Shown piece after piece: positions 1 to 5,541 of a stretch of DNA of 6,300 bases. The position numbers were made by a program, and so were the translations under genes. The first letter of the stretch is position 1; each line of letters opens with the position of its first letter. This DNA is from Gemmatimonadaceae bacterium (lineage in GTDB: Bacteria > Gemmatimonadota > Gemmatimonadetes > Gemmatimonadales > Gemmatimonadaceae), in NCBI GenBank assembly GCA_017881545.1, contig JADGQU010000150.1, positions 1 to 6,300 of the forward strand. Direction: 5' to 3'. The notes under the pieces are model-generated. The model did no database searches and was not told where the DNA came from. It was given only the letters and a program-made list of their open reading frames with translations.

Positions 1-51
1 TTCGGCGAGACGTAGGCGACTCGCACCTCGCCATTTCGCTCTGCCCATGAA

Positions 52-80
52 TTGAACGGCGAGCGGTTCGCGGCTAAATT
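52..80 (+). promoter_or_regulatory. Candidate sigma70-type promoter of the operon
   Basis: A -35-like TTGAAC (52-57, 4 of 6 consensus bases) is followed by a 17-base spacer and a -10-like TAAATT (75-80, 4 of 6). Predicted initiation falls about 6-9 bases after the -10 box, at about 86-89, which is essentially on the ATG at 89. There is no Shine-Dalgarno-like sequence just before that ATG. Both observations fit a leaderless transcript starting with yggS. Each box is only a partial match, so chance is possible, although the 17-base spacing is ideal and this is the only AT-rich spot before the operon. Confidence 0.4.
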
Positions 81-88
81 TGACAGTT

Positions 89-772
89 ATGGCTTTTCCC
101 GACCTGGCCGAGCGCGTCGCCGATGTGCGAGCCAGGATCGCCGCGGCTGTCGCGCGCGGTGGCCACGGGCAGCAGGTCACGATCGTCGCGGTCACGAAGA
201 CGCACGGCGCGGACGCCGCACGCGCGGCGTATGAAGCGGGCCTGCACGACGTCGGCGAGAACAAGGTTCAGGAAGCATTGAGGAAGATGGCCGCGGTCGA
301 TGTGCCGGTTCGCTGGCATCTCATCGGGCATCTTCAACGGAACAAGGTGAAGGCGCTGGAGCAGTTCGTGTTGCTGCATTCGCTCGACAGCGGGCGGCTT
401 GCCGACGCGGTGTGCGCATTTGGGCTGGAGCGCGGCCGGGCCGTGGACGCGCTGGTAGAGCTGAATCTCTCGGGAGAGGATTCAAAGGGAGGGTACACAC
501 TCTCGGAGCTTCTGCCGGAAGGCGAGCGGCTGGCTTCGCTCGCCGGGATCCGGGTTCGGGGAGTGATGACAATGGCTAGCTTTAGCGCAACGGAGTCCCA
601 GCTCCATCGTGTTTTCGCGGAAGCTCGCGAAGCGCGCGAAGAACTGATCGCGGCCGGACATCCGGCTGAGGAGCTGTCGATGGGAATGTCGAACGACTAC
701 GAGATTGCCGTGGAAGAAGGCGCGACGCTGGTGCGGCTCGGGACCATCCTCTTCGGAGCGAGGGATAAATGA
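89..772 (+). CDS. yggS: YggS/YlmE/PROSC family PLP-binding homeostasis protein
   Basis: This is a cytosolic protein of the YggS (PLPBP, COG0325) family. It binds pyridoxal 5'-phosphate and helps buffer the PLP pool and amino/keto acid balance; the family has no proven enzyme activity. The single-domain alanine-racemase-type TIM barrel is complete at 227 residues, close to the usual 225-235. Family signatures in order are AVTKTH with the PLP Schiff-base lysine (residue 37), GENKVQEA, WHLIGHLQRNKVK, HSLDS, NLSGEDSKGGY, VRGVMTM, and the C-terminal phosphate-binding stretch LSMGMSNDYEIA followed by VRLGTILFGAR. I chose the ATG at 89 because the protein then begins MAFPDLAERV, as family members do, and because it suits the leaderless promoter. 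An in-frame TTG at 80 would add only three residues. The TGA stop overlaps the divIVA ATG by 4 bases. In Bacillus and many other bacteria this gene lies in the cell-division cluster next to divIVA. Confidence 0.95.
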   Translation: MAFPDLAERVADVRARIAAAVARGGHGQQVTIVAVTKTHGADAARAAYEAGLHDVGENKVQEALRKMAAVDVPVRWHLIGHLQRNKVKALEQFVLLHSLDSGRLADAVCAFGLERGRAVDALVELNLSGEDSKGGYTLSELLPEGERLASLAGIRVRGVMTMASFSATESQLHRVFAEAREAREELIAAGHPAEELSMGMSNDYEIAVEEGATLVRLGTILFGARDK

Positions 773-1290
773 TCGACGAATCATTTCATCTTACGCCGCT
801 GGACGTGCGGCGCTACGACTTCGGCCGGGCGTTTCGCGGTTACAATCCCGCGCGCGTCGATCAGTTCAGGGACCAGGTCGCTGAAGAGATGGAACGGCTC
901 ACCCGGATCAATCAGGACCTCGACTCGAAGGCCCGAAGCTTTCACGAGCAGCTCCGCGCGTTCCGAGAGCGCGACAAGGCGCTGAACGACGCGCTGATCG
1001 CGGCGCAGCAGCTTCGCGGCGAGGTGCGGGACCAGGCGGAGCGCGAGGCGCAGCTCATTCTGCGTGAGGCCCAGGCGGAAGGAGAGCGGATCATCGAGTC
1101 GGCCAAAACCGACGTGCGGCGCATGGAAGAAGAGCTCGACAATCTTGACCGCTCCCGGCGCACGTATCTGGCGCAGATGCGCACTCTGATCGCGCGACAG
1201 TTGTCGGAGGTCGAGGCGTCTGATTCACAAGTAGTGGCGAGCACCCTTCGGGGCGCTGGCTCCAACTCCTCCGGATCGAACCGAGAATGA
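769..1290 (+). CDS. divIVA: DivIVA family polar/septal coiled-coil protein
   Basis: DivIVA proteins oligomerise on strongly curved membrane at poles and septa and recruit division, wall-growth or chromosome-anchoring partners. This 173-residue protein has the conserved N-terminal lipid-binding domain (about residues 6-35): LTPLDVRRYDF then AFRGYNPARVDQF. F22 and R23 align with the B. subtilis membrane-contacting Phe17-Arg18. A long charged coiled coil (about 36-155), rich in Glu, Arg, Ala and Gln, follows, with a short Ser/Asn-rich tail. The length is near that of B. subtilis DivIVA and much shorter than actinobacterial Wag31. The ATG overlaps the yggS stop (ATGA), with GGAG at 755-758 and AGGG at 761-764 as possible ribosome binding sites. 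A 7-base inverted repeat covers the start codon. The stop overlaps the ileS start by 4 bases. The family call is firm, but the role here (septum placement, polar growth or segregation) cannot be read from sequence. Confidence 0.93.
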   Translation: MIDESFHLTPLDVRRYDFGRAFRGYNPARVDQFRDQVAEEMERLTRINQDLDSKARSFHEQLRAFRERDKALNDALIAAQQLRGEVRDQAEREAQLILREAQAEGERIIESAKTDVRRMEEELDNLDRSRRTYLAQMRTLIARQLSEVEASDSQVVASTLRGAGSNSSGSNRE

Positions 1291-4200
1291 CCGCAGTCCG
1301 CCCCGTGCCGGCCGCGGCGGGGGGAGACGAGAAGGGCAGACGGTTCCGCCTGCTGCCAACCGATCGCTCGCCCGACGAACTCGAATTGGAAATGCTCGCG
1401 CGCTGGAAGGAGGAGAACCTCTTCCAGAAGACTCTCGCGCAGGCAGAGGGGAAGCCGGAGTTCGTGTTCTTCGAGGGACCGCCCACGGCCAACGGCAAGC
1501 CCGGAATCCACCACGTGTTCTCGCGGACCGTGAAGGATCTCTTCTGCCGCTACCGCGCGATGAGTGGCAACCACGTCGCGCGCAAAGCCGGCTGGGACAC
1601 GCACGGCCTTCCCGTCGAGATCGAAGTCGAGAAGAGAATCGAGAAGGACTTCGGCATTCGAACGGCGAAGCAGCAGATCGAGAAGATCGGCGTCGAGCGA
1701 TTCAACGAGATGTGCCGCGAGAGCGTCTGGCGCTACCGGACCGACTGGGAAGAGCTGAGCGAGCGGATCGCCTACTGGCTCGACTACAGCGATCCGTACG
1801 TCACGTACTCGAACAATTACATCGAGAGCGTTTGGTGGGCGCTCGCCACGATGTTCCGTCGCGGGCGTCTGTACCGCGGGCACAAGGTGCTGCCCTACTG
1901 CGCTCGCTGCGGGACGACCCTCTCGAGCCACGAGGTCGCGCAGGGCTACAAGGACGTGAAGGATCCTAGTGCCTACGTTGCGCTCGATCTCGTCGAGGAG
2001 GAAGGTGCGGCTACTCGGCGCCGCATTCTGGTCTGGACGACGACTCCGTGGACGCTCGTCTCGAATGTCGCGCTGGCGGTGAACCCGGGGCTCGAGTACG
2101 TCGAGCTGCGGAAAAGAAAATCGGAAACAACGGACGAGACGATCATCCTCGCCCTTTCCCGTACTCCCGCCGTTCTGGGTGACGATTTCGCCGGCCGCTG
2201 GGAGACGGTGAGCTCTTTCCGCGGGAGCGATCTCGTCGGCAAGCGCTACACGCGACCACTCGAATGGGTCGAATACCCGGAGGGCAAGCACGAAATAATC
2301 GTCGGTGAGTCTTTCGTCTCAGCCGAAGAAGGGACCGGTGTCGTGCACATGGCCCCGGCCTTCGGCGCCGACGACTACGCGGCGGGTCAGCGCAACGGAC
2401 TCGCGTTCCTCCAGCCGGTAAATCTCCGCGGCGAATTCCCGGCCGAGATGCCGCTCGTGGGCGGGATGTTCGTGAAGGACGCGGACGCTGTCATCCTCCA
2501 GGAATTGAAACGGCGTGGCCTGCTCTGGAAATCGACGCTGCACGAGCACGCATACCCGCACTGCTGGCGCTGTGAGACCCCGCTGCTGTATTACGCCCGC
2601 ACTTCGTGGTTCATCCGCACGACCGAGTTCAAGGACGCGATGCTGGTGCGCAACTCCCGCGTCGACTGGCATCCAGCCGAGACGGGATCGGGCCGTTTCG
2701 GTGAGTGGCTGACCAACAACATCGACTGGGCGGTCTCACGCGATCGCTACTGGGGAACTCCGCTTCCCATCTGGGTGTGCGATCGCGACGCCGCGCACGC
2801 GGAGGCCGTCGGCGGATACGCGGAGCTCTCGGAGAGATCCGGCGCGGCGCTGCCCGAAAACTTCGATCCTCATAAGCCGTTCATCGATAGCTATACATGG
2901 GCCTGCAAGTGCGGCGGCACGATGACACGCACGCCCGAGGTGATCGACGCCTGGTTCGACTCCGGGTCGATGCCGTTCGCCCAATGGCATTTCCCATTCG
3001 AGAACCGCGACAAATTCGAGCGATACTACCCCGCTGATTTCATCGCCGAGGGAATCGACCAGACGCGCGGCTGGTTCTACTCGCTGCTCGCGATCGCGAC
3101 CGGACTCGGCGATGCGCTGCCGAACAACGTGCTCGCGCCCGAGCTCGCTATCGATACCGCGCCGTTCCGTGCCGTGGTCGTCAACGATCTCGTCCTCGAC
3201 GCCGAGGGGCAAAAGATGTCCAAGCGGCTCGGGAACATCATCGACCCCAAGTCCGTGATTCCGCGCTATGGTGCCGACGCCGTTCGACTATTTCTCACGA
3301 CCTCGAGCCAGCTCTGGACGCCGCGCCGCTTCGACGAGGCTGGCATCCGCGACACCGCGGGCCGCTTCCTGTTGACGTTCAAGAACGTCTACACCGGCAT
3401 TTTTGCGGAGTACGCGAACTTCGGCTGGGCGCCATCCGACAAGGATCCGGCGCCACAGGATCGTCCGCTACTGGATCGATGGATTCTGTCGCGGCTCGCG
3501 ACGGTAGAGCGGGAGGCCGACCAGCAGCTTGCTCGCTATGAGGCCACGAATTCCGCCAAGGGTGTCATGGCCTTCTTCGACGAGGATGTCTCGAAGTGGT
3601 ACGTGCGCCAGAGCCGCCACCGCTTCTACGACGTCGATGCCGCGGACAATCGCGCTGCGTTCGCGACGCTGCACGAGATTCTCGCCGTCACTTGCCGCTT
3701 GCTGGCGCCCTTCGCCCCGTTCATCACCGACTGGGTCCATCGCGAGCTCACCGGCGGTTCAGTCCATCTGGCGCCGTTCACGCGCGGAGTCTCAGGGGCG
3801 GGCGCGGTCGATGTCGACCTGGAGCGTACGATGGCGCACGTCCGCACCCTCGCCACGCTGGGCCGGGCTGCGCGCGAGGAAGCCGGAGTCAAGGTGCGCC
3901 AACCCCTCGCCCGGCTGGTGTGCGTCGTGCCAATTCACGGGACCGCATCGAAGGGAGCCCAGGCGCGCGCCGAGGGTATGATGGAGGAGCTCAGCCCGCT
4001 ATTGGCGGCCGAACTCAACGTCAAAAAGGTCGAATTCATCTCAAGCGCTGACGATCTAGTAACTTTAAAGGCTAAGCCGAATTTCAGAACATTGGGTAAG
4101 AAATTCGGCAAGGATACGCCGCTGGCGGCCGAAGCAGTGCAGGCGCTGACCAGCGAGGCGTTAAGGGAGTTCGAGGCGGGGAAGCCGCTGTACGTTTCGG

Positions 4201-4595
4201 TCGGAAATGAGTCGCGGGAGCTGAGCCACGAGGACGTGACCGTCGTGAGGACCGCTTCCGGCGACTTGGTGGTGAAGGAGGAAGGCGGCTATTTTGCCGC
4301 GCTCGATCCGGCGGTAACGCGCGAGCTGCGCCTCGAAGGACTAGCGCGCGAGGTGGTGAGCCGCGTTCAGCGGCTCAGGAAGGAATTGGGTTTCGCCGTA
4401 AGCGATCGCATCACGCTCTTCGTTGCTGGTGGTGCGGAGATTCAGGAAGCGGTGAAGGCGTTCCAGAAATGGATCGCCGATGAGGTGCTCGCTCTGACGG
4501 TTTCGATGGGCGAGAAAATCGACGGAACACACGCGACGCATACGTTCGACCTTGATGGGCAGAGCGTTGAAGTCGCCTTGGAGAGGGTAGGTTAG
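1287..4595 (+). CDS. ileS: Isoleucyl-tRNA synthetase, type 2, with altered GxHH signature
   Basis: This class I aminoacyl-tRNA synthetase (EC 6.1.1.5) charges tRNA-Ile in the cytosol and hydrolyses mischarged Val-tRNA-Ile. At 1102 residues it is slightly long for type 2 IleRS (about 1030-1090), with a polar N-terminal extension of about 25 residues. Seen in order: catalytic entry GPPTANGKPGIHH, in which the usual HxGH reads G73-I74-H75-H76; zinc-type C205/C208; the CP1 editing domain with TTPWT (252-256), GTG (349-351) and APAFGADDY ending at 364; C426/C429; C498 with C540/C542; WFDSGS; GIDQTRGWFYS; KMSKR (643-647, standing for KMSKS); then the anticodon-binding helical domain (YVRQSRHRFY region) and a type 2 C-terminal domain without the terminal CxxC zinc finger of E. 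coli IleRS. Editing motifs look intact. The ATG overlaps the divIVA stop by 4 bases with no clear Shine-Dalgarno sequence, so translation is probably coupled. No T-box fits, since there is no leader. It is the only ileS visible here, so presumably the housekeeping enzyme, though a second copy elsewhere cannot be excluded. Confidence 0.97.
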   Translation: MTAVRPVPAAAGGDEKGRRFRLLPTDRSPDELELEMLARWKEENLFQKTLAQAEGKPEFVFFEGPPTANGKPGIHHVFSRTVKDLFCRYRAMSGNHVARKAGWDTHGLPVEIEVEKRIEKDFGIRTAKQQIEKIGVERFNEMCRESVWRYRTDWEELSERIAYWLDYSDPYVTYSNNYIESVWWALATMFRRGRLYRGHKVLPYCARCGTTLSSHEVAQGYKDVKDPSAYVALDLVEEEGAATRRRILVWTTTPWTLVSNVALAVNPGLEYVELRKRKSETTDETIILALSRTPAVLGDDFAGRWETVSSFRGSDLVGKRYTRPLEWVEYPEGKHEIIVGESFVSAEEGTGVVHMAPAFGADDYAAGQRNGLAFLQPVNLRGEFPAEMPLVGGMFVKDADAVILQELKRRGLLWKSTLHEHAYPHCWRCETPLLYYARTSWFIRTTEFKDAMLVRNSRVDWHPAETGSGRFGEWLTNNIDWAVSRDRYWGTPLPIWVCDRDAAHAEAVGGYAELSERSGAALPENFDPHKPFIDSYTWACKCGGTMTRTPEVIDAWFDSGSMPFAQWHFPFENRDKFERYYPADFIAEGIDQTRGWFYSLLAIATGLGDALPNNVLAPELAIDTAPFRAVVVNDLVLDAEGQKMSKRLGNIIDPKSVIPRYGADAVRLFLTTSSQLWTPRRFDEAGIRDTAGRFLLTFKNVYTGIFAEYANFGWAPSDKDPAPQDRPLLDRWILSRLATVEREADQQLARYEATNSAKGVMAFFDEDVSKWYVRQSRHRFYDVDAADNRAAFATLHEILAVTCRLLAPFAPFITDWVHRELTGGSVHLAPFTRGVSGAGAVDVDLERTMAHVRTLATLGRAAREEAGVKVRQPLARLVCVVPIHGTASKGAQARAEGMMEELSPLLAAELNVKKVEFISSADDLVTLKAKPNFRTLGKKFGKDTPLAAEAVQALTSEALREFEAGKPLYVSVGNESRELSHEDVTVVRTASGDLVVKEEGGYFAALDPAVTRELRLEGLAREVVSRVQRLRKELGFAVSDRITLFVAGGAEIQEAVKAFQKWIADEVLALTVSMGEKIDGTHATHTFDLDGQSVEVALERVG

Positions 4596-4597
4596 AA

Positions 4598-5020
4598 ATG
4601 GGAACAGCAGCCAACACCAAGAAACCGAAGGCAATGCCGAAGAAGAGCCTTCAGCACTTCGAGAAACGACTGCTCGAAGAGCGGAAGCGCGTCCTGAAGG
4701 AACTGGGGCACTACGACGAGACCTTCGGATCGACGCCGCAGGGTGCGGATGGCAATCTGAGCGCATATTCCTTCCACATGGCCGATCAGGGCACCGACGC
4801 AATGGAGCGCGAAAAGGCGTTTCTGTTCGCGAGCCAGGAAGGCCGGTTCCTCTGGCACATCGACGAGGCGCTCCGTCGTCTGTATCGAAATCCCGAGCAG
4901 TTCGGCAAGTGCCACAACTGCGGGCTGGAGATCAGCTTCGAGCGTCTCGACGCGCTGCCGCACGCCAGATATTGCATTGAGTGCAAGCAGCGCGAAGAAG
5001 ATGGAAAGCGCAAAGCCTAA
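4598..5020 (+). CDS. DksA/TraR family C4 zinc-finger protein
   Basis: This small (140-residue) protein of the DksA/TraR family has a basic N-terminus (about 1-17), a helical region (about 18-100) suited to the family coiled coil, and a C-terminal zinc finger C105-x2-C108-x17-C126-x2-C129, the exact DksA/TraR spacing. Family members enter the RNA polymerase secondary channel and adjust initiation, often with ppGpp. However, the DxxDxA tip motif of E. coli DksA is not evident; the region instead reads FHMADQGTDAMEREK, closer to the ADxG/AxExxEREK pattern of short TraR/YlyA-type proteins. It may therefore bind polymerase differently, or not act as a true DksA. It starts 2 bases after the ileS stop, with GGAGAGGG at 4580-4587 as a likely, rather distant, ribosome binding site. 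B. subtilis has a relative, ylyA, at the same position between ileS and lspA, so the placement itself is conserved. Its target is unknown. Confidence 0.9.
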   Translation: MGTAANTKKPKAMPKKSLQHFEKRLLEERKRVLKELGHYDETFGSTPQGADGNLSAYSFHMADQGTDAMEREKAFLFASQEGRFLWHIDEALRRLYRNPEQFGKCHNCGLEISFERLDALPHARYCIECKQREEDGKRKA

Positions 5021-5537
5021 TCCGCCCCTCTTCTGGGGCACGCTGATAACGGTGGTGGCGATCGATCTGGCGACCAAGCTGATCGCCGCCTCCACGTTGT
5101 CGCCGCAGCACATCCCCCATGAGATCCTGGGGAATCATCTTCGATTGACCCTGGTTTACAATCCGGGCGCCGCTTTCGGGCTCAACCTCGGCGTCTACTC
5201 CCGCTGGATTTTCATGGCTCTCACCGCGGGAGCTCTGGTGATTCTCGGGCGCCTCTACCAGGCCACGCGGCAGGGAGATTTCCTGCGCACGCTGGCACTC
5301 GGCCTGGTGTGCGGGGGAGCCGTCGGCAATCTCATCGACCGCGTCCGGTCAGCGACCGGGGTGGTGGATTTCATAGACGTCGGCGTGGGTGACCTGCGGT
5401 GGCCGACGTTCAACGTCGCAGACATGGCGGTGAGCGTGGGCGCATTCCTCCTCGCCTGGGTCCTGTGGGGAGAAGAGCGATCTTCCGCAACTGCCGTCGC
5501 AGCCACTCCAGTGTCGGATACGCCGGCGGAGAGCTAG
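5001..5537 (+). CDS. lspA: Lipoprotein signal peptidase (signal peptidase II)
   Basis: LspA is an inner-membrane aspartyl peptidase (EC 3.4.23.36, family A8) that removes the signal peptide from prolipoproteins after Lgt lipidates the lipobox cysteine. The 178-residue product has four hydrophobic segments (about residues 8-28, 66-84, 92-111 and 138-157). It shows the family motifs YNPGAAFG, GNLIDR (catalytic D113), VVDFIDV and FNVADMAV (catalytic D141). A hydrophilic Ala/Ser/Thr/Pro-rich tail of about 20 residues ends it. Length is typical (160-180). I chose the ATG at 5001 because it gives the usual short N-terminus before the first membrane segment; the reading frame is open to a TTG at 4977, which would add eight residues. 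The start lies inside the end of the TraR/DksA-like gene (20-base overlap) and only a weak GAAGAAG precedes it, so expression probably relies on translation of the gene before. The globomycin target site appears intact. Confidence 0.95.
   Translation: MESAKPNPPLFWGTLITVVAIDLATKLIAASTLSPQHIPHEILGNHLRLTLVYNPGAAFGLNLGVYSRWIFMALTAGALVILGRLYQATRQGDFLRTLALGLVCGGAVGNLIDRVRSATGVVDFIDVGVGDLRWPTFNVADMAVSVGAFLLAWVLWGEERSSATAVAATPVSDTPAES
5528..5533 (+). promoter_or_regulatory. Ribosome binding site deciding the rluD start
   Basis: GGAGAG at 5528-5533, near the 3' end of lspA, is followed after 6 bases by CTG at 5540. It is one of the best Shine-Dalgarno matches in the window. No in-frame ATG, GTG or TTG lies near it, so it supports CTG as the initiation codon of the following gene. 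Its last four bases form part of a 12-bp palindrome (5530-5541). Confidence 0.5.
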
Positions 5538-5541
5538 CTCT
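5530..5541. repeat. 12-bp perfect palindrome over the lspA stop codon
   Basis: AGAGCTAGCTCT reads the same on both strands. It contains the lspA TAG (5535-5537), part of the rluD ribosome binding site and the first two bases of its CTG start. As RNA it could fold into a weak 4-bp stem closing a CUAG loop and partly hide the start site. As DNA it could bind a dimeric protein. It may equally be chance, and no second copy was noticed in the window. Confidence 0.45.

Noticed and set aside
2..55. Plus-strand frames ending at TGA 48-50 or 53-55 as the tail of an upstream gene
   Set aside because: Each shows only 15-17 codons with no recognisable sequence; neither can be told from noise.
54..69. 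GAAC/GTTC inverted repeat between the -35 and -10 boxes
   Set aside because: Only 4 bp arms with an 8-base loop; expected by chance.
80..85. TTGACA, a perfect -35 box, at the yggS start
   Set aside because: No -10-like sequence lies 16-18 bases downstream; it falls in the GC-rich yggS coding region, so it is probably incidental (or a TTG start option).
1273..1282. Minus-strand GGTTCGATCC, resembling a tRNA T-loop, at the divIVA-ileS junction
   Set aside because: The flanking T-stem has a mismatch, no acceptor or anticodon arm can be drawn, and the site is inside coding sequence.
942..2291. Long minus-strand open frame (449 codons) opposite divIVA and ileS
   Set aside because: It lies entirely across two well-supported plus-strand genes; its Arg/Ala/Leu/Val-rich translation has no recognisable domain and is the usual by-product of GC-rich codon use.
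2736..3212. Minus-strand open frame (158 codons) inside ileS
   Set aside because: It is antisense to the conserved IleRS catalytic core and shows no motif or plausible ribosome binding site.
1287..4595. GxHH as a sign of a broken ileS pseudogene
   Set aside because: The frame is full length, with intact editing motifs, zinc cysteines and KMSKR, and GxHH is a known functional variant in type 2 IleRS.
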